Assembly (NCBI GenBank): GCA_036362985.1
Contig: JAYGXS010000004.1
Span: forward strand, 25,252,125-25,316,124
DNA from: Ligula intestinalis
Lineage: Eukaryota > Platyhelminthes > Cestoda > Diphyllobothriidea > Diphyllobothriidae
Direction: 5' to 3'
Length of the DNA: 64,000 nucleotides
The position numbers and the translations under genes were made by a program. Under the pieces are notes generated by a model. It was not told the DNA's origin and did no database searches. It saw only the letters and a program-made list of their open reading frames with translations. Shown here one piece after another: positions 43,246 to 53,664 of the stretch (within the stretch, counting starts at the first letter, position 1; every line of letters starts with the position of its first letter).

Positions 43246-44718
43246 TTACGGTACTTGTACTTGTTATGGCTGTGATCATGTATGATTTAGCCGGCCTCAA
43301 TGATGTCACGGACGGAACTTCTCCGTGCGCGACGATTGGTGGCAGCGGATCTAGAAAGCCCCACCCAGTCTCTTCTACAGCGACGAAGACCGAAGATGGA
43401 AGGTCAAAGAACTACTTCCATGTCTTGACGGACGGTGTCGAGTCAAGTCTTAAGTTGCCCCCCGACGCTTCTAGGTGAGCTGCGATGCCGGGTCGAGGGC
43501 AGCATAGCAAAGCTCATGGGGCGGATGACGGAGAACGTGTCCAAACCGACCCAGTCACCTTTCTTGAATGGTTTGAGCTACCCTTGCGATAAGATCGCAG
43601 CGGGTGCGGACTGTCTCATTTGAGATGAAGTCGCTATATTTTACTCATAGGATCGTCCTCAGGCACCGGTGGTCGAAGACCTCCAGTCTTCGCTCATCTT
43701 CAGCGCGCACAGCCCAGCATTCACATTCATAGAGTAGGACTGGCCAGGTGGATGCACGGTATACACGAATCTTCGTGGGGATGGAGATGTCACGTCGGAT
43801 CCATAGGCGCTTTCGAAGGATTGAGAAAACCCAGCGAGCAGCATCGATGCAGGAGACAATCTCGTCCTTGATCTGCCCATTCGGTAGCAGCCTCGCCCCG
43901 AGGTATCTAAAGCTGTCTACTTTTTCATGTTGATGGCCATCAATCTCCAAGGGTACCTTATCCTGGTCAGCGATGCAGCTCGAGAACAACTTCGTCTTTC
44001 CGGAATTTATGGACATGCCTACCAACATAGCGACCTTATTTAACCGCGACACTACTGACTGTAGACCACCAAAGCTTGAGGCTAGCAGCGCAATATCATC
44101 GGCGTAGTCAAGATCAGTTAGCCGGCGTCCGGGTGCAAGCTCAACACCGTCCTCTTCATGTAGGGCCTTCCCGAAAATCCAGTCAATAAAGAAGTTAAAC
44201 AGAATGGGCGAAAGGACGCAGCCCTGTCGGACACCAGACCGGATATCGAACGATTGAGAGAGATTGTTGTGGACCAGAACTCGTGCGGTGGTAGACCGAT
44301 AGTAGGCCTTAATCATGGCAATGAATTTGGTCGGCACTCCATCCAGTGTATTATTCGCCACAGGGACTCACAATGGATGGAATCGAATGCGGCGGCAAAG
44401 TCGACAAAGCAAACGGCCGACGGTTGCTAGTATTAATGACAGAATTCTAGAATGCACCTCAGTGTGAATATCTGATCCACAAATTCATGCTCAGCGCGGA
44501 ATCTGGCTTGGTTGGGTCGTGTTCTGGAGTCGTAAACAGACTGGAAGCGCCTGAGAAGAACAATAGCGAACATCTTCGCAGCAACGTTGATAAGACTTAT
44601 GCCGCGGTAGTTCTCGCATCATGTCTTATCTCCCTTCTTGTGGACAAGTACAAAGATGCTGTAGCCTCAGTCATCGGGAACGGCTTCTTCTCACCCCGCC
44701 TGTACAATCAACTTATGA
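43246..44718 (-). mobile_element. RTE-clade LINE, 5'-truncated copy 2
   Basis: The tail ACAAGTACAAGTACC (minus strand) near 43248-43262 and the RT C-terminal region match copy 1 closely. The similarity ends near 44718 within the linker (CTGTACAATCAACTTATGAAG). Same orientation as copies 1 and 3. Contains a deletion or frameshift between 43645 and 43440, the C-terminal region. Confidence 0.8.
43645..44361 (-). pseudogene. RTE copy 2 reverse transcriptase segment
   Basis: 238 residues, from LDGVPTKFIAMIKAYYRSTT to DHRCLRTIL: GVRQGCVLSPILFNFFIDWI (motif B intact), LTDLDYADDIALLAS (motif C intact). It begins at GTG after the same one-base shift as copy 1; the motif-A text FVDFAAAFDSIHCESLWR lies upstream in another frame. 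The C-terminal domain after 43645 is broken. Confidence 0.8.
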
Positions 44719-45429
44719 AGGTGTACAGGCTTATGGACCATTTGCTTGTCTGTGGCGGCCCTAGGATTAGCCCCTACGCTGACACCTTTTGTCCGCTGTC
44801 TGCATGTGACTTTTCGCCGCGTGTGATTCATCGTGCTTTTGCCTTCGAAGACTTGCATGCCCACACTGTCACCTCTTGGTTGGGTCGATGCCTCACGTCT
44901 TGGCCATATTGCACAGAGCACACACATCAAATTGACTGATAACTGTGAGCTGCTCTTTTCTGCAGAGCTCTTTGTTACTTCCTTTCCTACAGTATACTGT
45001 CCAACCTACTCGGTCTTAACTGACTTCTGACTGAAGGGAACATTCTGTAGTCGTGGATCACTCTTTTGACATGTCTACCTGTCCAAAACGTGACATATCC
45101 TTTCATGCCTGTATCCTTGAGTTATAACTTTAGAGTCACACCCAAGTAAACGGAGTAGTGGCCCTAAGAAGATGCGTAACGTCACCCTACTGCATGCTGC
45201 CTACTTTTGCTTTTCAGTGTCCGGTCCGAACCAGTATCCAACCCTGCAAACCTTTGGACTGATATTTATGAGTCCTCCATATGTCACACTGCCGGAGTCC
45301 TAGCCATGTTTTTACATTCAAGAAGATTTATAGGAGTTAAGGCTAAGACGGTTAATCCTTACCACTACGATATTCCAGGCCCGGTTCCTTAGGAGATAGG
45401 AGAAGTCTGGGGAAAACCAGATTGTTAGG
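44719..45429. other. No gene recognised
   Basis: Short frames only. Unique-looking sequence between the truncated RTE copy and an LTR-like repeat. Confidence 0.35.
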
Positions 45430-45800
45430 AACCGTATATTGTGAGCACAAGTGTTAGGAGGAAGTGGCCACTTGGTCCAGCCTGACGTTCAGGCGTGAGG
45501 ACGCGTGAACGGGCGTCCTGCTCAGAACGCATGCCCTAGTGTCCGTCGGTGCAGGAATTGACCGAGGACCGAAGAGCGCTTCAGGAAGCTGACTAGCCAC
45601 GGGTGCTTCAGGACGCTAATTGGCCAGACCTTTCTCGAGTGCGTCTGTGCACCTCAGGGCAAAGGTTGCGCCTCACAGGCGAACAGAAACCGAGCAGGTC
45701 GAGCAACCGGGCGACCAAGATTGTCCCTGCCAAATCACGTCTGTGGCGTCAAGCGTTTGAAGGAGGTGGGCTGTAGAACTGCTATGGATTCGCCTCTTAT
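45430..45800. repeat. LTR-like interspersed repeat, copy 1 (diverged)
   Basis: GTATATTGTG followed by CACAAG near 45432 and GGAGGAAGTGGCCACTTGGT match the repeat at 58190-58240 (GTATATTGTGTACACAAG and GGAGGAAGTCTGACTTGGG). Inverse CCAAT boxes (ATTGGCC) occur. The nature is unproven; see the copies at 56130 and 58140. Confidence 0.4.
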
Positions 45801-45924
45801 GTCGGCCAACGGCGCATTGGCCACCTCTGATACTAGGAAAGATGCGCAGAAGATGCGATCTAAGGTCTCTTTTTCAACAGTTCTTGCTTAGCTGTACTGC
45901 ATTTACCAAAAAAAGTTAATCATA

Positions 45925-46055
45925 TGACCTAATTGTGAAAAATTCTATGCCCTTGGTGTAATTTGAGTCCACACCAACAGGGAAAGGCTTTAGTACAACC
46001 AACGCTCTAGTCAACTGAACTACGAGGCCCCCATTGGGAGCCATGAGTTTAATCA
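45925..46055 (-). repeat. tRNA-derived SINE, copy S1
   Basis: Minus strand: ATTAAACTCATGGC, then GGCCTCGTAGTTCAGTTG (A-box region), AAAGCCTTTCCCTG, a B-box-like GGTGTGGACTCAAATT, and the tail GAATTTTTCACAATT. Same architecture as S4 at 47680-47890. Confidence 0.6.
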
Positions 46056-46165
46056 CACTTGGATCGATCGGCCATACTAAAGCCTTCCCCTTGCTAACCT
46101 GGATTCGAATCCGAGTGAGGCCGCCAAGTTTTTCACAACAGATTCAAATGATTCGATTAAACCAA
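46056..46165 (+). repeat. tRNA-derived SINE, copy S2, head truncated
   Basis: Plus strand: AAAGCCTTCCCC, B box GGATTCGAATCC, GAGGCCGCC and the tail TTTTTCACAAC...GATTCGATTAAACC. Its 5' end is the palindrome GATCGATC at 46062-46069, where S1 begins in the other direction. The A-box half is missing. Confidence 0.6.
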
Positions 46166-46345
46166 TTATGAAAATTTCGTGGCCTCCGTGGGAGTTGAAC
46201 CCATACAGTAGGGAAGGCTTTTGTGCAGCCAAAGTTCTACCATTGGGCTACGAGTCTCACCATGCGCCGTGAATTTAAACACAATTAATTCGATTTTCTT
46301 GCCCAGCTTTACTGCACGTATGGAATCTGTGGTGGACGACCACAA
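46166..46345 (-). repeat. tRNA-derived SINE, copy S3
   Basis: Minus strand: CACAGATTCCATACGTGCAG, AATTCACGGCGCATGG, CTCGTAGCCCAATGGTAG (A box), AAAGCCTTCCCTAC, GGGTTCAACTCCCAC (B box), GAGGCCACGAAATTTTC. It converges tail-to-tail with S2, and the two share the sequence around 46140-46180. Confidence 0.7.
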
Positions 46346-47679
46346 TGCTTGTTCCCCTTTCTTTCTCCAAGGCACGCTCCCCCAAAGTCATACGCCGTCA
46401 CAACTAACTGTTCCAAGACCTTCTTTCCCTGGCACCCCCGTCCCCCCGAGGCTTGATCTCACAGTTGCTTCTGACTAACCAAAAGCAGCTGCGCCAGCGA
46501 ACCCTGTCCTTCGGCGTTCTCGCGGCCCCCACAGTTGCCCTCAGCTTATTCAGTTTGTGCGCATTTGTGTGCACAAACCCACGTTCAAGTATGAAAGCCT
46601 GCCTCAGGGCCACTTAACACGCCACCTCTTTGGCCAACACAGCAGGGGCATTTTCAGGCGATATCCCCTCGGGCAATTGCAGAACACCAATAACAGAACA
46701 CCTAAACCTGCTCCGCAATCCTACTTAAGTGGCTGCCCCACTGTCTCATTCTCTCTCAGGCCTGACTGGACGCAGCCAACACTAGCCCTGACTTCGTTAC
46801 TGACCACTGCCACCTGAGGCCGCAACTGGGAGTTCAGTATACAAGAAACCACGCCTTCTGGTGACTCCTGCCTTTTAACTTCCAACCTGCGATTTTGCTT
46901 CATGATTGTAGTTATTCGAGTAAACTTACTGCTTCGACACCAACATCATGCAACCAAACCAAAGTCTTGCGTACCCTAGGGGAATTTATTAGTAAGCCCT
47001 CTTCTTACACCGTGCCTTCAGGCAAAACACAGATCAACTCAGGTTGGACCCCTGAATGCTACACTTAGTTGAATTGAAATGTTCCTGATTGCAAACGACA
47101 CCAAGGAGTCGGGCGAATAATCCGATGAAAAGAATGACGAATTCAAAAGGGCACCCAACATTCCGCATGCACTTTCCGCAGTCATCTGTGGTCTTTAGTC
47201 ATGACGATGAAGTGTGATGAGACTGAAGTATTTTTTGAATATTTATTAGGTTCGCTCCTTCCAGAATGCTTTTATTTCTAACAGGAGGTAGACAGCGGCA
47301 TCTTCGCCTCCAAGAGGGAAACCTGGTAAAAAACGTTTACCTATCTTAGAAAAGCAGTTGGCGGGCATACGTAAGCCTTCAATAAATTATTATCGGGCCA
47401 TAACATTTAGATGCGAATGGGGTCAAAGATAAACATGCGTTTGGGGAGAGGGGGTTGAGAACCGATAAGAGAGGCCTAGATACGCGGCGGTGAGGGTTTT
47501 TTAAGCCGGTCCAGAGGAAGAGGGAAGGAGAGAGAGAGCACGGAAGAAAATCTTGCATTTAAGTGACCGCTGGCCATACAGAGCGTGTAGCATTGAAGTG
47601 GTTCTTCTGTGCACACAAAACCGGCTTCCTTAACCTGATAGCGGTCCCTTCTGCGGTTGTGAGCCTTGGTTGTTAAGGG
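46346..47679. other. No gene recognised
   Basis: Short frames only. Contains purine-rich GA runs near 47520-47540. Confidence 0.35.
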
Positions 47680-47890
47680 CTCAACTTACTGCGTCCGTAA
47701 TGGTGGATTCCACACGAGCGGTAAGTTGGGGTAAAATCGACCCAAGTGGGATTAAATCCACGGCGCACGATGGGCCTCGTAGCTCAATGGCAGAACGTTG
47801 GCTGCGCAAGAGCCTTCTCCGCTGTCTGGGTTCGACTCCCACCGAGGCTACGAATTTTCCACAACTGGGTTAATCGAATTATAAGAAACC
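47680..47890 (+). repeat. tRNA-derived SINE, copy S4, best preserved
   Basis: About 90 bases of leader (GTAATGGTGGATTCCACACG, then GGATTAAATCCACGGCGCA) precede a tRNA-like core at 47773-47849: acceptor stem GGCCTCG with CGAGGCT (7 pairs, one G-U), D-arm, and a T-arm TGGG-TTCGACT-CCCA. The anticodon stem has four pairs with loop GCGCAAG, and the variable region is about 10 nt, so it is not a normal tRNA. The A box is at 47780 and the B box at 47828. A tail ACGAATTTTCCACAACTGGG follows. The core resembles Cys tRNA by loop triplet only. Confidence 0.7.
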
Positions 47891-48924
47891 TGCCACCCAC
47901 TTCCCCCTATCAAAGACAGTAAAATAGTGAGTCAGTTTTTCACCGTTAGCGAACTTCTGCAACCACCATGCCCCGCATATCAGTTAACTTCAAGTTTGAC
48001 CTCTGGTGGCCGGACGGTGGCAATGAATGGCAGCTGCGTTTTCGCACTCGAACCCGAATACTTCGAGGAGAGAGAGAGGAAAAAGAGTACGGAGAAATAG
48101 AGGTTGCCTTGTGAAAGAGCAATTACGCATTATTTGCGCGAATCTGGGAGACGGAAGCTAAATAATGGGCTGCGCAATGACTGAAAAGAGCACGCCTCAG
48201 TTGAATTTGCAATTTCTGTCCAACTGAATATCGGCAGAACACTGGCGCGGACTGCCGTGTAGCCCGCTTCATCTACCACTTTCCATCCCCCCTTCCCCAA
48301 TGCAGGCAGTTTCCTGCTACAACTTGTACGAGATTGTAGTTTGATCAAAAGTTTTTCATTTTGTTCCCTCTCACACCTACTTCTTAGCCGCTCTGAATTG
48401 CTCCTCCAACCCGTAAATGTTCTATACGGCAGCTGGAAGACGGGAAAGAGCGTTTGACCGGCTCTGCAGGGCTTTCCTTCGAAAGAAGATACGTATAACA
48501 GTGAGGCACCGTACATTTCGTTGAAAAAAAACGACTAAATTAATTACTGATGGTGGTGAAGCACGTCACTGGGCTTTTCGATAGGGCCTGTGTTGGGATA
48601 AGGTTATAAACCATTCCTGTACAAAATACTACTTCAAGAAGTGTCACTTGTTTTTTAAAAGGGACATTAGGCATTTATTCCGCAACAGTTAATTATCTAT
48701 GATTAAGGACAATTAAGATGCGGATCCAAAAGGTGTTCTATCTTGGACAGTTGCGTGAAAGCCATTTTCAGACAACCTTGCAGAATGAACAGTTTTTATT
48801 TCACAATTGGGTCAACTAAGTTAAGTAAATCTGCCTAAACCCCCTGACAAGTAAGTCAGCCTGGTAGTAATTCTGGTGGATTCCAGATGATTGCTTAGAA
48901 AATCCCGCTTTGGCACTCAGCTTT

Positions 48925-49025
48925 CTGTATCCGTAATGATGGATTCCATATGTGTAGTAAAGGCCTTCCCTGCTGTGCGGTTTCGATTACCGCCGACGTC
49001 AACTAACTTAACTTTATTATTCATA
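48925..49025 (+). repeat. tRNA-derived SINE, copy S5, internally deleted
   Basis: GTAATGATGGATTCCATATG matches the S4 leader and is joined directly to AAAGGCCTTCCCTGC and GGTTTCGATTACCGCCGA (B-box region). The A-box half of the core is deleted. Confidence 0.55.
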
Positions 49026-49415
49026 TTTATAATTCATGTGACAGAAAGCACATACCCATAAAACTCAACCAATCTTTGGCATGCGTGCAGTTCCATCAAT
49101 ATGCGTCCATTAAATTGAACTACGACAGTTCGACTGCTCGAACTAACCCCACCTTATCCGGAATGATTTGTGCGCAATAAGCTTATTGGCGTGCTCCCTA
49201 AACGGACCAATATGAGGGCCATATCAGGACAGGCCAAGTGTTATTCGGGTTGCGCTCTCACAACAAGTGTCAAATATGGGGGAAGAGCGTTGGTGGCACG
49301 CGTAAGTGCAGGCTGTTAGGGCCTGGCTTAAGTGCGTATGCACGCCGCCCTAACGAGGTGTTCCCACGCGAGACCGTAGGTCCGCCCACACCGAGTGCAT
49401 GTGACGACGCAACAG

Positions 49416-49478
49416 TGTGGCCAGCGCAGGACTCGAACGCAAGCGCAAGACTAACACGCCAACTGCATGGCCCACACA
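49416..49478 (-). repeat. tRNA-like sequence of a second type
   Basis: Minus strand: TGTGGGCCATGCAGTTGGCG (A-box region) to GCGTTCGAGTCCTGCGC (B box) and TGGCCACA. The ends TGTGG-CCA and TGGCCACA pair well. No anticodon arm is convincing and the core is short (about 63 nt), so a SINE head or pseudo-tRNA. Confidence 0.5.
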
Positions 49479-50185
49479 GCCAATGAAGTCGTGGCTTTCT
49501 TGTGACCACCATTTAATTGGTCCAACCTTGTACATACACATTTGCTTGCTTTAAATTATGCTGTAGTAGGTTATCTCGAAGACTTCAGCGTTTGCCCTCT
49601 TTTTGTCCTGTTCTTCTTTGGGGGACGCACATGAGGCGTAATTAAGCGGTGACATCTCGTCCTCGGCTACCATTACAACACAGGCTGACGCGGTCTTTAT
49701 CATACTACCACTCCATGGGATCTGAGTCAGGCTTGACAGCTCCCACAGCTGACTCTGTTTTGACCCCTGCCGCAGGCAGATTAAATGAATAGAGAGAGTG
49801 TGGGTGATAAACGCAACGCAAGTCCACTACCCCTTAAAGTTAACCTGTGCGTAAGTCACTGTTTCTGCATCACCAGGCTGTAAAGCACGCGGGAAACATT
49901 GTAGGAATTGACGGTCAAACTATCGATGCTCAGCTCTTACGAGTATGATGTTTCAATACATTTGTGACATTCCGTTTATGGTCATATGCCGGCAATCTGA
50001 GCTCTTTCTCTAGTCAGTTTAGGTCCTGTCTGCTTGCCGGCAGCTGGTACTCAAATAGGTAGGCTCCCCTGTTTGAACGTTGTAAATAGGGTGTTAATCA
50101 ACTTCTAACGCAATGGTTAGGAATGATCTATTCTGCATACTGAGGAATAAAGAATAGACGGAAAGAGTTTTGACTTGTTTAGTAC
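49479..50185. other. No gene recognised
   Basis: No long frames. It separates the SINE cluster from LINE C. Confidence 0.35.
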
Positions 50186-50667
50186 AGTTCAGTTCAGTTT
50201 TATTAGGGAAATATAGGTAAATACCTTTGAACTCCCTCTTTGTACATAGCTATAACGCAGAACATGTGGCGTTGCCAGTAATGGAACTGTGGTAGGGGGG
50301 CAAGCATAAAAAAACTGCTAAGGCATCATTCATAAGTTTAGATTTGAATGCCATTTGTGGGATTTTAAGAAGAAAAACTGTCGCCTGTGGGGGGGGGGTG
50401 CGAAGGGTACCTGTAAATCGGATGTCCTGCTGCTGAAAGTGTTTGGATCGAGTCAGGAGGGGGCCATGGCGGTTGTTTAATATCCTAATGGTCACATGGG
50501 GAGATGACTGCGGTGGTCACGGTGTCGGAGATGCGCCCATCGTATGCGCATGCGAACCAGAGGATGAAACTTGCAATCAGTTATTCTAAACAAACATATT
50601 TCTGAAAAGAAACGAGCAGTATGTTTTTTAACAAAAAGTTAGACTGTAATATAATTAGCTCGCTTCA

Positions 50668-51075
50668 TTACAGATAATGTCCTTTTCTATGCTGATCCAA
50701 CTGCATCTTAAACGTGTCCACAGACGGGGACATGACAATGTTTGCGGGTAGAGCATTCCATGCCTGGATTAGCCTCTTAGAGAAGAAGAATTTTCGTGTG
50801 TTAAATCTTGCCACAGTCACACGTAGCTTGAGAGGGTGTCCGCGCAATCTAGTAGTAGTGGCCAGCTCAAAGAAATCGTTGGACGCTAGGCAAAAATTCT
50901 GACCCCGCAGCATGCGAAATGCCTGTATCAGGTCACCGCGCAGCTGTCTGTAATCCAGGGGAAATAAGTCAAGATTGGTCAGTCGTGTCTCGTAAGGAAG
51001 GTAGCCTTTGCCTCGCACTAACTTATTTGCCCGTCGTTGTACCCTTTCAAGGTTTTTTTGTCTTTGACTGTCCAA
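50668..51075 (-). pseudogene. LINE C ORF2 C-terminal segment after frameshift
   Basis: NLERVQRRANKLVRGKGYLP, LDLFPLDYRQLRGDLIQAFR, FNTRKFFFSKRLIQAWNALP and DQHRKGHYL then stop: the conserved CR1 ORF2 C terminus. It is shifted from the preceding frame by a T homopolymer near 51053-51060, which could be a true mutation or a consensus error. Confidence 0.8.
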
Positions 51076-51315
51076 GGTTTCCAGGCTTGAATGGCAAATT
51101 CCAGTTGGGGTCGCACAAACGCATCGAAGACCTTGCCAAGGACAACTTTATCAAACTTAACAAAGGCGCGCTTGATTAGATACAAGTTCGACATCGCGGA
51201 TTTGGCCACCTTCAGGCTGTGGAGTGATGGCTTAAGTGAGGGAGTGTACCAAACCCCCAGATCCTTCTGGGCCTCTACTTCTGGCAGTGGTGTGTTATTT
51301 AGGTTGAAAACCCTC
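51018..51315 (-). pseudogene. LINE C ORF2 segment between stop and frameshift
   Basis: After the TAG at 51318-51320, the frame is open: RRVFNLNNTPLPEVEAQKDL, GVWYTPSLKPS, IKRAFVKFDKVVLGKVFDAF and VRPQLEFAIQAWKPW. It is the region between RT motif C and the C terminus. A single nonsense codon separates it from the main frame. Confidence 0.75.
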
Positions 51316-51317
51316 CG

Positions 51318-53432
51318 CTACGAAGTGTTAGTACTACTGAAACGCATTATGTTGCATTTGGCGATATTAAATGGCGGGAGCCACTCGTTTGACCATTGCT
51401 CCAGTCGGTGCAAATCTGCCTGCAGATTTGCTTCGTCGTCTTCGCTACGAATGGCCTTCCAGAGTTTTAAATCGTCGGCGAACATTGCGGTTTCGCAGTG
51501 TAATCCACTTATGCAGTCGTCGATATATATAAGGAAAAGGATAAGACCCAGAACAGAACCCTGGGGGACTCCACTATCAACTGCCACCTCCGCCAATCGT
51601 TGATCACCAATACATACGGGTTGAGTTCGGCCAGTCAGAAAGTTTTGAATCCATCGCAAAAGGTTGCCTGTTGCCCCTATAGTTCTTAGCTTGTATAGGA
51701 GACGTTGATGCGACACAGTGTCAAATGCCTTCTTGAAAGCTATGAAGACTGCGTGCACCGTGTTTCCTTGATCAAGTGCTCTGGTCCATTGCTCTAGACA
51801 GAAGAGCAGATTTTTCAAGCAGGACCGACTTCTACGGAATCCGTGCTGTTTGTCAGAAAGAAGTCGATGACACTCTAAGAATTCCATCAACTCTATTTTG
51901 ATAATTCGCTCCATGATCTTGCAGCAAATGGAAGTAAGACTTATTGGCCTGTAGTTGTTTGCGGACGCCCGACTCCCACTTTTGTGCATGGGTGAGATCC
52001 ACGCTGTCTTCCAGTCGGATAGCAGTTGGCCTGTGTTTAGGGAGGTCCGAAAGAGTAACTGCAGGGGTCCTGCCAACTCCACGGCTAGCTCCTTCAACAG
52101 CTTTGCAGGTATGCCGTCCGGTCCTGGTGACTTCGCGTCTTGGAGCTTAAGAAGTTCTTGTAGGACAGTAACTTCGGTAAGCACAACTGAGGCAATCGTC
52201 GGAATCTCCTCGGTACTCAAATTGGTAACGGTTAACTCGACCTCTCTCGTAAAAACCGACTGAAAGAACCCGGATAGATGCTCGGCCTTTACTTTGTTCT
52301 CGCAAATTTCGGCGCCGTCATCCGTTTTTAACAACGGGATGGGGTCTCTAGTTCGGGTAGATCGCCTAATGTAGTTGTAGAAGACCTTCAGATTTCCTAC
52401 TGCACGGTTTGTTAGGTAACTCTTGAAACTCTGGCGGGTTTTTAGTTCAAGGTCCTTAATCCAATTTCTCTGTGCTTCGTACTTTTTGTGCGACTCGGTG
52501 GTCTTCTCTCTCCGATACGTTTTCAACAGCTTTTCTTTACGGTTAACCTCCCTCTTCAGCGTGTTTATTAGCCACCGGGACCTATTTGTGGCTTTCATTT
52601 TCGAGATGGGGCAGAAACTGGTGATTAGCCCGTGTAGTACAGTCTTTAACACCGTCCAATTCTCGTGGACACACCCGGTGAATGCCTCCCTCCAGTCTAC
52701 GCTGCGCACTTTGGTTCTCATTCGGTTAAAGATTCCGGGCCATATGTTGTGTCTAACGGTCGCGCTACGATCAGGTACAGAGAAGAGTGAGTACTCCCAC
52801 TGTAGTACTACGTGGTCGCTTTTGCCTAGAGGAGGTAAACAATTTATGACGTCCACACTGTCAGGCGCTTTTGACAGTACAAAATCTAGGCAGTTAGCCT
52901 GTTGCCCTTCACGCTGCTTGGTCGGAGATAAGACGTGTTGTGCTAGAAAGGCTTTTTGTAAAATGCGCAGGAGTCGGCGATCGAAACTTAATTCTGAGCC
53001 TGTCGCAGAACTGAGGTTCCAGTCGATATGTGGAGCATTAAAGTCGCCTATAATTATGACATTGGATCGTACGGGAAATACTTTAACTTCCTCAATCAGG
53101 CTATTGTCTGACTCTGAATCGTTCGACGGTGGGCGATAAACGGCCAAGATTTCAAGGGCTTGAGACCCCGGCGTTCTGACGGTGAGCCAAAGGGCCTCTT
53201 TATCGGACGCGAGCTGGTCAGTTTTGTCTGATACGTGCAGGCCATGTCTAATATAGGTGAGCACACTCTTACCCTGACACCCGGCTCTGTCTTTTCGAAA
53301 CAGCTGAAAACCGGGAAGAGCAACTTCCCGATCGTCTATCTTTGTGGATAACCATGTTTCTGTTATACAGACAACATCTGGTTCCACTTGGTACATAGTA
53401 ATCTTAAGCTTTGTGCATTGGTGTACATGCAC
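51318..53432 (-). pseudogene. LINE C ORF2: endonuclease and reverse transcriptase
   Basis: A 704-residue frame. Endonuclease: VVCITETWLS (catalytic Glu), RKDRAGCQGKSVL (the Gly-rich RRGGGV motif is degraded), AVYRPPSNDSE, IGDFNAPHIDWN (catalytic Asp), NCLDFVLS and GKSDHVVLQW (SDH). Linker, then RT: KSPGPDGIPAKLLKE, NNYRPISLTSICCKIMERII, KQHGFRRSRSCLKNLL, VFIAFKKAFDTVSHQRLL (motif A, but the catalytic Asp is Ala), GVPQGSVLGLILFLIYIDD (motif B) and MFADDLKLWK (motif C intact). The text upstream (near 53440) gives LKCMYTNAQSL, the proper ORF2 start, in another frame, so a short deletion disrupts the N terminus. Confidence 0.9.
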
Positions 53433-53664
53433 TTTAGTTTCCTTTGTCGGCTTGTTCGGGTAGTTTTTACGTTCGGGCTAAACCCTCCCCCTACTTGGTC
53501 GATTGCATGGTTATCCGGAACGGACCTGTCCAAGGTGAGAATAATGGTTGTTGTATCACTTGATTTTTGTAAATAACCAAGTTTTGTTCTCCTTTGCTGT
53601 GTCGCTCCCTCATTTCTAAAACGAGTTGACGACGTTAGTCTCGTTCTGCAACTGAGAAATCCTG

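Noticed and set aside
52423..53139. Plus-strand open frame of 238 codons
   Set aside because: Shadow of LINE C ORF2 on the minus strand.
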